The position numbers and the translations under genes are program-made. Below the pieces are notes generated by a model that was not told the DNA's origin, searched no databases, and worked only from the letters and a program-made list of their open reading frames with translations. From contig CM070622.1 of assembly GCA_036346255.1 (NCBI GenBank), forward strand, positions 22,346,751 to 22,410,750: 64,000 nucleotides of DNA, given 5' to 3'. This document shows, piece by piece, positions 44,411 to 55,151 of this stretch. The number at the start of each line of letters is the position of its first letter. Positions within the stretch are counted from its first letter, which is position 1. The stretch is from Ampelocalamus luodianensis (taxonomy: Eukaryota; Streptophyta; Magnoliopsida; Poales; Poaceae).

Positions 44411-45180
44411 AAGATCCTTAATATATGTGGAAAGAGGATATGGATCAATACTAATGAAACCACAAAATATAGAATGAACTTCCCCTAAATATGTGCATAC
44501 ACAAATGTGTGATGGAAACATATGTACATATCCAAGTTAACCTTTTGGTGGAGTTTAACCTATATTTTGGATCCGAGGAATGCAACAAGATATAATAAGA
44601 AGAAGTAGAATGCATACCTCTTGTATTTTCATCTTTATATCCAAACGAGACTAAACAATAGATAATCAATAGAATTGTTAGTCTCACAAATAGATTTGTC
44701 ATTAATGAATACATACCTGTTTGGATTTTTGCTTTTATATCCAAGCTGAGGGTAAACATGATATAACAATAAAAGTGTTAGTCTCACAAGTGTATTTGTC
44801 ATTAATCACAAAAATACTCCATTAACACATAATAGTGGGTCTAGATCCTTCAGCCTTGCTGTAGGTGACTTGGTATTGAAAATGATTCAATCCCGGTCTA
44901 ATCGAAATAAAATTTCCCCCAATGGGAAGGTTCTTACACAGTGGTCGAAGTTACACGATCAGGCTTAGTACGACTAGCAATGGAGGATGGCAGAATCCTT
45001 TCCAACTCATGGAATATCGACCGACTACACAAATTCTACGTGTAACTCCGTATATTCTCAATAAAATTTATGCTTTCTTCAATCTTTATTGGCTTAAAAT
45101 TTGCATTGGGCAACGCTTCGATTTTCGATCATTTTTTAAACACTCCGTTTTCTTTACACTGGTCGAAGGAGTGTGACATC

Positions 45181-45615
45181 ACCTAGTCGAAGCTTTTAAT
45201 TTCTACATGTGGTCCTATCCACTAGAAGGAACTTCCTAGCGTCGACCTGTTCCTAACTTTTGCTACCAAAACAAAGAAACTAGGTTCAACAAAATATGGT
45301 CGAAATAGTTTACGACAAGCTCTTTTTAAATTATAGTCTATTCGATCACTCTAAAAACGCTCGATTCGATTAACCTGGTTGAAGGAAGTACACAACCTAA
45401 TCGAAGTCTTTCCTCTCTGCACGTGGTCCTGCCCACTAGAAGGAACTTCCTTGCATCATGCTGTCTTTAACTCTTGCTACTAGTACATGGCAATTGAGTC
45501 CAGTTTGTTGATCTCTACGATTTGGTTAACCTGGTCAGAGAAAGGAACACAACTAGTCGAAGTCTTTCTTATCTGAACTTGGTACTACCCACTAGAAGAA
45601 ACTTTCTAGTTTTGA
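45181..45615. repeat. Three spaced direct repeats of the A family in A3
   Basis: Units at 45181, 45391 and 45549 each read, in reverse relative to A1, CCTAGTCGAAG... CACTAGAAGGAACTTCCT. Order, number and approximate spacing equal those in A1 and A2. Confidence 0.78.
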
Positions 45616-45701
45616 TCTATTCCTAACTCTTGCAACCAGTACATGACAATCGAGATCGACAACAAAAGTCGAACATTTTTTAAAAAATAAATACTTTTCT
45701 C

Positions 45702-45741
45702 ACTATTTACTTAGTTTATATAAATAAACTAAGCAAATAGT
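45702..45741. repeat. Conserved stem-loop at the convergent 3' ends of A3
   Basis: ACTATTTACTTAGTTTA (45702-45718) pairs with TAAACTAAGCAAATAGT (45725-45741) at 16 of 17 positions. The position between pol and antisense stop is the same as in A1 and A2, although flanking sequence has diverged. Confidence 0.8.
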
Positions 45742-45916
45742 CAGGGGCTAGGATAAAGTTATTTATATGACTTCAATTCTTAGTTTTAAGTTCAATTTTC
45801 TTTTCTATTTATTGTCTTATGAGTTACTAACCACTCGATGAGATAATTTGCAGGAAAATAAAGGTTTATAGTCATAAACAAGAGACTGTCTTTACAATAA
45901 TATGCCATATTAGAAA

Positions 45917-47850
45917 CTACTCTGATGAAGGAGATCCGATTGGCATCTCCTCCGTGACCTTCTTGCCGACTGGCTGCATTTCTTCAATCAGTCATGATGC
46001 CTCTGCTTCAGGGTAGTTGAAATCGGCTTCGACTGGTTGAAGGTTAAGATTACGGTCATGTGCCTTAAGTTTTGCTAGGGCATAACTAACTGCACTTTCG
46101 ACCGCTTCTCTTATCGAGTCGGCTTGATTGGTCTTCAGAATTGTTATCAACTCTTCTAGAGTTCCGACTTGTTATCCAATGGTACTCGTATGGGCGACCA
46201 CGGTGTCTTCAAGAGGAGTGATCTCCTTAGTACCAAGTCCACCGAGCACATTGTTAAGGGTGAAATGTTGTCTTGAATGTCGATCTTCGTTGCCTTCATT
46301 TCCTCCTGATTACGAGCCGAAGCTTCTTGGAGTCATTTTATTTCGACTGCTTGGTATGAAAATAGAGTATGACTTGTCAGAAAAATGCTTCTTAAAGATT
46401 AGTAAATAAAACTGGTCGTAAGTAAAAGAATTATTACCTACTAAACGAGAATCAAGCTTCTTGATCTCGTTATTGTGGGAGGCAGCATCCTTTGTGCACT
46501 ACTCCTCCAACGCCTTTATTCTCTTCTATTTTTCTTTGTTAATACGGGTTAGCTCGTTGACCACCAAGGTCTTTGAATCGACCTCGGTTTTGAACTTACC
46601 CATATTGACCTCTTTTTCTAAAAAGAAGAGTTAGAGAAAGAAATGAATGTCATTAAGATGAACAATCTTAAGTACAAAACTTACTGTTTATTTTATTCTA
46701 CAACCCACGAGCTGCGGAATTTGCGTCCTGAAGATTCTTCAGCAGATCTTCTTTTTCATCCTTTAATCTCTGCACCTCAGCTCTTACATGGTCGAGTGCA
46801 GAGATTAAGGTTTTTTCATCACTTTGATACCTACAAAGGTTAAAATAGACATGAGCATTGAATGAGTGGTCGTAATAAAATCTAACCTCTCTAAACAACA
46901 GTAGAAACTTATTCGACAGGTCTCCGAACAAAAGAATCCTTCATTTCCTCTCGTAACAATCACTTACAATCTCACCGTCAGTTGGCAGAGTTCAGATTGC
47001 TGCTTCTTCAGCAAAACTAGTTGTCTGTGGTATTCATCAACAGTAATAACTTGCTCAGCAGCTCTTTGAACAAAAGAAGAGGTAGTAAGAAAAATAAAAA
47101 AAAAAATCCAAATATGAAAATGTTTGACATCAAGTATTTACGTTGATAGCTGCCCGAGCAAACTTGGCATACACAATCTCGGAATCTTGTAGTTCATCAA
47201 GTCCATTGACTTTGTCCCATCATACTCTTTGAAGACGTCCGTCATCAAAGATATGTCTCCTATTTGGAATGTCCTTAGGGTATGAGACTCGCTCATGAGA
47301 CCTAAATGAAGAAGATCCGATGATTAGTGGACCAAAGAGGTCGAAGAAGTCTTCGTCTTCTTCTTCTTTGTCGTTGTTGGCAACAAAAACGAGTCCTCCT
47401 TGAGGACTAGGAGGGGCGTCTTCCACAACCTCCTTTCTGGTACCACGATCGGAGGTTGCTCCTCCATCTTAACTGGATGCTTCTCGTGATTGTAGGACCA
47501 AGTCTCATGTCCAATTATTGATATCCTCAATACCCAGCTCAATCACCATATTATCCAGGTCTTCCCCCGTCTTCACCTCTGCTTCTATGATGACCTCAGT
47601 GATCATGGTTGCTTCAGCGACAGTAAACTCCTCCATCGCCACCACAGGGACAGGGATCGATTCCTCAACCACCTCCGTTGTTGTCTCTTCGACTGCAAAA
47701 GAAACAATTGTTGTCTCTGCGACTGTAGGAGAAATAACTGCAGGCCTCTCGATAAAAGTATCCCTAGGGCTGGAGAAGAGTGACTAAAATTGCAAAGAGA
47801 AAAGAAAACATGTCAAGTTGTATGAATAAAAGGTAAATACTATTCTTGGG
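45917..47850 (-). pseudogene. A3 antisense ORF, 3' half only
   Basis: On the minus strand the stop codon is at 45917-45919 and the last residues read IEEMQPVGKKVTEEM, equivalent to IEEMQSVGEKVAEEM in A2. Upstream exons encode RYQSDEKTLISALDHVRAEV and QRLKDEKEDLLKNLQDANSA (46698-46850), a clear heptad coiled coil. The 47220-47426 exon carries an acidic EEEDEDFFDLFGP segment, equivalent to EEEEYFNF...FFGP in A2. An intron acceptor ATTTTAG (47780s) matches the A2 acceptor at 52296. The 5' half, including the Transposase_28-like part, is missing because the element ends at about 47850. Protein-level similarity is much better kept than the introns, which argues for past coding constraint. Confidence 0.7.
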
Positions 47851-47991
47851 GTAATAATACGATGATATTTTATGATCGCTGCTGTCGTCTAACATTAATT
47901 GTGCAACAACGAAGAACCGTTAAAACAGATGACATATACATATACCATGCATACACTTTGGCTTCTTTGTTACCCTATTTTCAGCTTATCA

Positions 47992-48133
47992 AAAGTCGAG
48001 GACGGTTTTGTTTTCAAGAAAGGGAGGATGATGAGGACGTGACCCCTATGGATACAACTATATTTGCTATGCTTACTGTTCCAAGTATAAGAGCTCGTAC
48101 ACTTCACTTAAATTATCAGGTGAGCTTGTTTTT
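47992..48133 (+). pseudogene. Piece resembling the C-terminal tail of a gypsy polyprotein
   Basis: The frame reads SRGRFCFQEREDDEDVTP and later IRARTLHLNYQV. Plant gypsy polyproteins often end in a sequence like 'DSR..F.EGEDDED...' followed by 'TRARARQLNYQV'. It stands directly before the LTR sequence of element C. Either the ORF of this family runs into the 3' LTR, so that the LTR carries the tail, or this is the end of another copy joined at a shared LTR. Stops and changed residues show decay. Confidence 0.55.
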
Positions 48134-48177
48134 AGGAGTGTCTTTATATTATATGAACTATATGATGCTACCTAATG

Positions 48178-48180
<3 letters not shown>

Positions 48181-48232
<52 letters not shown>
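48181..48232. repeat. (AT)n microsatellite in element C
   Basis: An uninterrupted AT run of about 52 bases, upstream of the conserved LTR part. Confidence 0.95.
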
Positions 48233-48235
<3 letters not shown>

Positions 48236-49030
48236 GCGCCACATCACTTTTGGTCCAAGACAAGCAAGCGCTTCAGTGGACCCGTTTTGGAATCCAGTTC
48301 GGCCTCCGGAATCAGCCTGACAACACCAACTTAAAACAGGCATAACTTTCACATACGGAGTCCGTTGGAGGTCCACGAGTACTTGATTGAAAGCTTATTT
48401 CATCCTATTTCCAACGGATCCGATCTCATCTTCAAATTCCTTCTGGACCGATCGTAATCATCCAAAGAAGACGTCATATCACTTGTTTGAGCCAATCCGG
48501 GCCTCGTAATCATACTAAACTTGGCCCATCTGCCGACGGACCATCTGGGGGTGCAGTTACTGTTCATGTGAACAGTACATGTGAAATTACTCCCACCCCT
48601 TTAGTTCTATTAGATGTGTGGCTCCTCATCCCCTATTTAAGGAGGCCACACCCCCTCTGGTTTTCTTGGATTTTGTTTAGTTAAAAGTTAGTTTCTATGC
48701 AACTTCGTGTATTGGCTTGTGTCAACTAGACCAACCATAATACCGCATCGGAATCCCTATTTATCAAATATTTCATTCATATTCGCAAATTTAGATTGCT
48801 TATTTATCTTGTTCTTGCGTGCTTCTTCGGTGTATGCAGGAATCGACCTTCGTGGTCAGGTCATCCAGGTATTCGTGCACGGTTGATAATGACTTGTCAA
48901 CCAGTTCAGCGATTGCGTGGTTTCGAGCCTTGCGTGTTCGTAGCCACGATCGTGAGAGTTGAAAGACGACTACCGAACTTATCGTTCTCATCGAAAGATC
49001 GGGCCAACAATAGGACCTTCGGGTTCATCA
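48233..49030 (+). repeat. Element C 5' LTR (left border uncertain)
   Basis: The right border is set by the PBS at 49033. The LTR carries CTATTTAAGG (TATA-like, 48633-48642) and the word CATAACTTTCACATACGG (48335-48360), known from many grass LTRs. A related word ATAACTTTTGCATACGGTGT recurs in the leader at about 62570. The left border may lie anywhere between about 47860 and 48233. Confidence 0.6.
48633..48642 (+). promoter_or_regulatory. TATA-like box in element C LTR
   Basis: CTATTTAAGG, 390 bases before the LTR end, is the best core-promoter candidate there. Confidence 0.45.
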
Positions 49031-49032
49031 GG

Positions 49033-49044
49033 TGGTATCAGAGC
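49033..49044 (+). promoter_or_regulatory. Element C primer binding site (initiator-Met tRNA)
   Basis: TGGTATCAGAGC, an exact complement of the plant initiator methionine tRNA 3' end, two bases after the presumed LTR end TCATCA. Confidence 0.93.
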
Positions 49045-49191
49045 TTCAGTTGAACGATGGGAATTTCCCGTTTTCTAGTAGTAGATTCATTTTTCATACC
49101 TAGAGTCTAGAAAATTGCCTAAAAAAAAATATTGCATCTATCATCCATACCGAGCCATTTGAGCCTTTGTAATTTTTCTTTTCGGTATTTT

Positions 49192-49196
49192 GCTTG
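49192..49196. repeat. Target site duplication of A2, left copy (GCTTG)
   Basis: GCTTG precedes the LTR. The other side (62023-62027) reads ACTTG, one mismatch. Confidence 0.7.
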
Positions 49197-49944
49197 TGTC
49201 GGTGTTTTAGAACCGATCTTACGTAAAGATTGTTTGATTTGGGGGGTCTCCACAATTGATCACGCAGACGAAGGAGACACGGGGATTTTTATACAGGTTC
49301 GGGCCTTCTCGGATGAGAATAATAACCCTACTCCTGTGTATCTTGTATTTGCTATCTGGATTACAATCGACTGAAGGTTTTCCTAACTGTCTTCCAGGAA
49401 AGGCTCTCTCTGTCCCAAAAAGGGTCCTCTTCCTACTATCTCTAAAAGACACCTATTTATACTAAGCAGTGGTGGACGTCGTCATTCCAGACTAATTAGT
49501 CGCTCATTATTGCGCAATAATGAGAGTAATTACCGGAGTAGTAACCTCCCATCTTTGTCAAAACGGTTATCGATCGAGAGATAGTGGGAATTATTAGCGC
49601 TATGTCAAAATATAATCGCGTATTTTGACTGCTTCGATCCTCACTATTTAGTGGGTCTTCGGCGGTGGGTCCAAGAAATCGTGAGGAATCTGTAGCAGAG
49701 CTAGTCGTAGAAAGACTTACGACCAGACGTAGTCGTAACGATTATACCATAGTCGTAGAAAAACTTACGACTAGGGGGTAGTCGTAACGATTATACCATA
49801 GTTGTAGAAGAGCTTACGACTAGGGGTTAGTCGTAGGATAACCTATGACTTCCTGACTCGTTCTTCCCTTATAATATTCAAGGGGTATGCTTTGTGACGT
49901 CATATTTCCTGATTAATAAATGAGGATTATTTAGATCCTCGCCA
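49197..49944 (-). repeat. A2 3' LTR
   Basis: 748 bp, TGTCGGTG...CTCGCCA on the plus strand (the family end is GTCA; one T is C here). It carries TCGTA palindromes at about 49700-49850. Similar to 61296-62022 with scattered differences and a missing stretch of about 15 bp near the outer end of the partner. Confidence 0.93.
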
Positions 49945-50488
49945 TCTAGCCCCGACTTCAAGTGAAAATAGCTTACTTGACCGAAGGGTCGTAGATGACC
50001 CTCTGATCATTAAGGGGTTGTGAGGAGAACATTGAAGGAAAGACTCTTCAACATTCGTTTCTCTCGACCAGGAATACGCTTGATCGAGGTAAGTTGTTAA
50101 GACCACCACGATTGCAAGATGTCGTAGGATTTCTTACGACTTCGAAGCAATCGTGGCCTTGCGACCGGAAGCAAAAACCTTTCCGATTGGCCTTTCATTA
50201 GACCCGGGGGTCAAGATGGTAATTTCACTTGAGGTGTGAAAAAGGTGTCTTGGGACTTTCCGACGGCGGGTTAAAAGCCCGCCCATTGAAGCAATTCCGG
50301 CGGTGACGATCATTAGGATTTCGCGACGCTTCGCCTCAATCGTGCGGTTATAAACGGGCCACGGGGAAGAACTTAGGTTCTTACCTTTACACAACAATCG
50401 GTTGCTTTCGTCTCCTCCGCCGGGTGATTCCGCATACTCGCCTTGGAACTTTCCCAACCTCAAATCTTCTCACTCCGAGAGAAAAGAA

Positions 50489-53400
50489 ATGGCCGGATTG
50501 TCTCGAGTGGGTGAGTCGGAGATGAACAATGCAAAGATGATCGCCTTGGTCGCTGCCGTGAAGATCCCCGAGGGTCTTCTTGTGAAGTGGATTGCGTGAC
50601 GGCAAGATTGGTCGCCGGAGAGGCGCACCAAATTCCGCTTTTCGTGCCATCTTGTGTGTGGCCTTCGATTGGTCGCCACCCTTCCTCACATTCGTGCTTG
50701 AGCACTTCGGGTGGAATTAGTGAACCTTGGTCCTAATTCCACCACGATGCTAAGCGTGTTTGTGTACTTGTGTGAGGCTTACAGGGATTCCGGCGACTTC
50801 GAGCTTTTCCAAGATTATTATGGAATGGCTCGTCAAGCGGATCGCCAGAGTCGTGGTCTCAAGCTCCACGACGGTAAGTCGAGGAGTACATTCAGATGTT
50901 TACCCGGCCGCCATGGCGGGTTGGAAGAAGAAGTTCTTCTGGGAGGTTACCAGGAAGATAGCCTCGCTCATCGGAAGGCGCCGAGCGGTCTTCTTCCCGG
51001 GACTCGACTCCAGAATCTCGACCGGATAACCCCTATATTCAAGTCACAAAGACTTGAAGTCGGAGGGGCTCACCGGTTGGCACGTGGTGAAGGACTTCAT
51101 CACGCGCGGATCGATCCTTTAAAGACAAGGGTCCCTCCCATGTGGAGGTACTCGAGAAAGGACGACCCAACCGGGGACTACAAGGACGGTGAGTAGAAAA
51201 CTTACTCTCTTGGCTTTTATCCTTGCTTAATCCTCGATTTAGTCCGCTTAATCGTATTGTCCATACACCCGCATCTTTCGCAGCGGAGGTTGACGCGTGT
51301 CGCTCATCTGCGAAGCATTCGCGAACACGGTGGCTCCTCAAATCCTCGTGGTTTTGACCACGAGGAGAAAGAAAGGCGCTAAAGGTAATCAAATGATTTT
51401 GCCTTTAGGTATTTTGTTGTCGAGAATGGTATACGACTAAGCGGTTTACCGTGAAAAACTTACGATCGGATACCGATCGTGAAAACCTTACGATCGAACG
51501 TAATCGTAGAATAACTTACGATTAGACAATGTCATAAAAACTTACGACTTAACGTAATCGTAGAATAACTTACGATTAGACAATGTCGTAGAAATACTTA
51601 CGACTTTTGAGTGGTCGTACTGATGACCGGTTTAGTGATCGTAAAAAGATCTTTACGACCACTTTTCCCCTTCCTCAATCAGAAAGTTTTCATGGAGAAC
51701 CGCCAAGACGACGAAGAAGTCGAGTTGGTGGTTGTTGGGGCGGCTCAGCAGGTAGTCGTGAAGTCCTCCATCCAAGAAGCGCCGACCGTAAAAGTCGGCG
51801 ACAAGGGGGGTTCGAGCCCGGCTCCTCCTGCTCCTTTCGCTAAGTTTGCCGTAGACCTAGCCGCGGCAAGGAAAAGAGCAGAAGAAGAGGCCCTTGCCCT
51901 TAAGCGCAAGGTCCCCAAGGTTAAGGTACCTTTCTATTACGACGACAAGTCCTTCGCAGCTTCAACTTCGCGCTTCATAAGACAAACTAGAAAAGGAGAA
52001 CCGAAGAAATTCATGTCTTTGTGAAGGAAACTGCCGCTCGGTGGGATCTCGGCCGAGGGAAGCGGCACTCTCGTGGTGGTCGAGACTAATCTCGCCCACC
52101 CAGAAGTCGGAGGAGGTGACTCGGTGTCCGAGTGTATCTCGACCACGGTGGTCGAGAAGAAGTCAAGAAATCTTCCGTCGGAAGGTTGCTCCCAAGTTTC
52201 GAGTTAGTCCAACAGCAGAGGTATGTAAAACAAAAGACATAAGTGTAGTAACTACTTGTCGCTTGTTTTTGACTTACTGCTGTTACGTGATTTTAGCCCG
52301 GCGTCTTCAGCCCCTAGGGATACTCCCATGGAGAATCCCCCTGTCTCCCCCTCAACTGACAAGGGTGTGACAACGATAGTAGCTGAAGATCTAGCTACTA
52401 TCCCCGTGGCGGAGGAAGCTGCGGTTCTTTGAGGTTGCCGCGCGCCAAGGATGTTGAAGTCACCGCGACAACCTGAGTCGTCGAGAGACCGAGAGGAGGC
52501 GACGTAAGCCTCGAGGGGATACTGGGAAGTAGGTGACAAACAGAGGCCGATCACCGTGCGTGAAGGAGGTTGTCGAGGATGCTCCTTCCGATCCTCCAGG
52601 TGGTGTCCCCATTACAGAGTCCGAGGAAGAGGAGTATTTTAACTTTTGCTCTAATTTCTTTGGCCCTGACTCCATCGTAGGATCTTCTGCCTACCGCTCC
52701 GCGATCGAAGTTCCCACCCCAAAGACATTGCCAATGCGGAGATGTGTTTGACAATGAACGACTCAAGGGGTTTGGTGGAAACGAGTCGAGAGATGGATGG
52801 GGTCAAGGATCCGTCACGAATAGTCTCCATGTTTGCTTGGTCAAACATGAACGTAAGTATTCATCGATACTCACTTGGGGTTTTATCTCTTTATCTTATC
52901 GTTTTTCTCTTTTTCAGAGAGCCGTGGAGCAAGTCGCTACGATTTGCGAATATAATCGGCAACTTGTCAAGCTTCGACAAGAAAAGACAACACTCTGCGA
53001 GCAAGAAGAGAGGTGGTGAGTGACTGATTGTCATAATCGTTCCGATTATTTATTCAGTACTCGCAATCAGGTTGTCGTAGAAAACTTACGACTTGTACTA
53101 GTCGTAGAAAGACTTACGACTAGGGGGTGGTCGTAGAATAACTTACGACTACCCATCGGTCATAGAAATACTTACAACCGTTTGGTTGATTATGTTCATG
53201 TCTGCTCTTTACTCTTTCAGGTTTAAGAGCGACGAAAATACCTTAGCTGATTCACTCGACTTTGAAAAAGCCGAGTCGAAGAAACTAAGGGATAACATCA
53301 CCGACCTCCTGAAGAGGCTTCAGGAGGCTAACTCTGCAACTAAACAGTTGCAGGAAGAAATAAACAGTGCGTGTAATTACGAATGCTTCTGGTCTTGGTT

Positions 53401-54100
53401 TCTGCTTCCCCCTTTTTAACCTCTCATTCTTTTGCAGAAAAAGAAGTCGAAAATAAGGCCCTTCAGGCCGATATGGGGGCTCTCCGGATCGAGGTTCATG
53501 AGAAATCCTCCGTTGTCCGTGAAATCTCCCGCATCGCGAAGGAGAAAGACCAAGAAATTGAGAACTTGGGTTCTCAATTAGCTGGTAAGTAGAACTTTTA
53601 CCTGCTATTTATTTATTTTATCTTCTCATAGGATCGTTTTACTTATTCAATCTTCGCTCTTTCCAGATCGATTGACTGAAATAAAATGACTCCACGAGGC
53701 TTCGACTTATTCCCAGGAGGAGACAAAATCAATGAAGATCAATCTTCAAGATAATATCTCACTTCTGAACAATGTACTCGATGGGCTTCGTGCCGGGAGG
53801 GTTGCTCCTCGCGACGACACGATGGCCGCTCAGAACGAGTGCCATTGGGGAACAAGTCGGTACTCTGAACGAGTTGGTATCTACTCTGAAGGCCAATCAG
53901 AATGATTCGATAAGGGAAGCAGTCAAAGGAGCTGTGAGTTTTGTTTTAGCAAAACTCAAGGCCCGTGATCCTAACCTTAATCTTCATTCTCGTTGAAGCC
54001 TTCGCACCGCCGGCCAGTAGAGAAGCTAATCGAAGAGATGCAGTCGGTTGGCGAGAAGGTCGCAGAGGAGATGCAAATAGAATCTCCCTTGACAGAGTAG
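50489..54100 (+). pseudogene. Antisense spliced ORF of A2 (Transposase_28-like plus coiled coil)
   Basis: This is the best copy of the family's extra gene, opposite to gag-pol. Start ATG at 50489 (MAGLSRVGESEMNNAKMIAL), stop TAG at 54098-54100 (after VAEEMQIESPLTE). GT-AG introns can be placed at 51189-51283, up to 51682, 52221-52296, 52853-52917, 53016-53220, 53367-53437 and 53585-53666. The first exon encodes VNLGPNSTTMLSVFVYLCEA and FQDYYGMARQADRQSRGLKL. Its tryptophan-rich WKKKFFWEVTRKIAS part fits the 'putative gypsy type transposon' domain. The third exon starts MENRQDDEEVELVVVGAAQQ. The later exons are coiled coil: VEQVATICEYNRQLVKLRQE, SLDFEKAESKKLRDNITDLL and EVHEKSSVVREISRIAKEKD. 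About five frameshifts or stops remain (for example at 50597 and 52022). Function unknown; not related to pol. Confidence 0.72.
51430..51620 (+). repeat. Palindromic TCGTA...TACGA repeats in an intron of the A2 antisense gene
   Basis: Six or more short inverted repeats such as ATCGTAGAATAACTTACGAT and GTCGTAGAAATACTTACGAC stand in tandem. A second intron (53070-53190) has four more. The same words form the tandem block of the LTRs. Confidence 0.78.
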
Positions 54101-54371
54101 TCTTGTAATATAATCTTGTAAAAATAAGTCTTTTTTGGTGGTGACGTATAAATATATGGCCCTTTTCCTGCAAATTATCTCTTAGAGTAGTTAGTAACAT
54201 GTAAGATAAAAAGGGAAGAAAATAATTAGACTAGATATGAGCGATTCCTCCTTTCTCCTTCATTTTCCCTGCGCGTTATCTCATAGAGTAGTCAGAACTT
54301 CGTAAGATGATAACCCGGAAAAAATAAGACTCAGAAATGAAGTCATGTTTATAACTTTATCCTAGCCCCCG

Positions 54372-54412
54372 ACTGCTTACTTAGTTTATTAGAAATAAAC
54401 CAAGGAAGTAGT
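54372..54412. repeat. Conserved stem-loop at the convergent 3' ends of A2
   Basis: ACTGCTTACTTAGTTTATT (54372-54390) pairs with AATAAACCAAGGAAGTAGT (54394-54412) at 15 of 19 positions. It is less perfect than in A1 and A3 but in the same place, 270 bp after the antisense stop. Confidence 0.75.
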
Positions 54413-54504
54413 ATAGAAAGGGTTCTGAAAACAGAGAGGTTTGTTCGACTTGTAGTTGTCGAGTATCGATTTGTTTGTACTAGTTGAAAGAGCGAAAACA
54501 GATC

Positions 54505-55024
54505 GACGCTAGGAAGTTTTCTCTAGTGGGCAGGACCACGTGCAGAGAAAAAAGGCTTCGACTAGGTGATGTTACCATCTCCGACCAGATTAGTCAACTC
54601 GATAATAACAACTAGAGTGAAACAACCGTCTAGAGTACCTTAAGGATTCATTCGGCTACATTCATTTTTCCTGACGAAGTTGTCCTGGCAGCAAAAGTAG
54701 GAAACAGAACGACGCTAGGAAGTTCCTTCTAGTGGGTAAGGTCACGTGCAGAGAGGAGAGGCTTCGACTAGGTGTGTTTCTTCCTTCGACCAGTAAAAAA
54801 GTAATCAGGTTATTTGAAAAGTAGTCGGATGCATCTCAAAAAGTTCACTCTTCTTAGTTTATTTTCCGAAATAAGCTAAGGTGACATGAATTCGCTTAAC
54901 TACTTTCGACCATTTTCCTGAGCCCAATAAGCATTGTACAGGTTGTTTAAGAACGAAGTAACATTAGGAAGCTCCTTCTAGCGGGCAAGACCACATGCAG
55001 AGGGGAGAGATTTCGACTAAATGT
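54505..55024. repeat. Three spaced direct repeats between pol and the antisense gene of A2
   Basis: Units start at 54505, 54711 and 54960 and share CGCTAGGAAGTTCCTTCTAG, the CACGTGCAGAG core and GGCTTCGACTAGGTG. Spacing is about 206 and 249 bp, as in A1. Confidence 0.8.
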
Positions 55025-55151
55025 GTTGTCCTTTTGCTAACCAGCGTACAGGAAGGATGAGCGTAAAAAAATGGTCGAAAATAAAAAGCGAGATTCAAAA
55101 ATAGACAAAAAGGATAGGGATAACCTGACACTTTATTGTCGTTGAAGCTTG

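Larger units (their letters stand above)
41328..44850. mobile_element. Unclassified 3.5-kb insertion in A3, 7-bp duplication CAGCCTT
   Basis: The A3 integrase is interrupted between two exact copies of CAGCCTT (41321-41327 and 44851-44857), and A1/A2 show the uninterrupted sequence, so the borders are firm. The insert begins TGTAAGATCGAGGAGGCCGA and ends GGGTCTAGATCCTT. AAGATCGAGGA and the reversed end AAGGATCTAGA are only weakly alike. It encodes no recognisable protein. Inside are repeated GCGGTACTACCGC-like palindromes (42230-43960), repeated ATCAACACATGATG words (42950-43320), and a tandem block around TATATGAACTACACAAGT (44150-44400). The left-end text GACTAGAGGGGGGGTGAATAG is familiar from grass repeats, but I cannot assign a superfamily. 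Confidence 0.8.
40440..45045 (+). pseudogene. A3 integrase, split by a 3.5-kb insertion
   Basis: 40440-41327 holds the zinc finger (GICGTHASYRTLVEKAFRQG, then KKCVQC with a stop after it), PQTIPL-like linker, TFTNWIEEEPVTGITTEAAK and the GIPSRIIIDNGMQF core, in which the second catalytic position keeps D. The insertion 41328-44850 follows. Integrase resumes at 44858 and ends with VRLAMEDGRILSNSWNIDRL and HKFYV before the stop TAA (45043-45045). CAGCCTT is duplicated at the junctions. Several frameshifts lie in the first part. Confidence 0.85.
34538..47850 (+). mobile_element. Element A3: older Tat-like LTR retrotransposon, 3' end missing
   Basis: A plus-strand relative of A1 and A2 with 5' LTR (34538-35274), PBS, gag (ATG 35352), protease, RT, RNase H and integrase (stop 45045), then the stem-loop and direct repeats, then the antisense gene on the minus strand. 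The antisense gene is cut off at about 47850, so the element's last part and its 3' LTR are absent; element C sequence begins there. A 3.5-kb unrelated insertion at 41328-44850 splits the integrase. The reading frames contain more stops and substitutions than A1 or A2, consistent with greater age or a different subfamily. Conserved blocks such as the YVDD motif are still visible. Confidence 0.88.

Noticed and set aside
45046..47850. 3' LTR of element A3
   Set aside because: No TGACGAGG-type LTR start follows the antisense remnant, so the element is truncated in the window.
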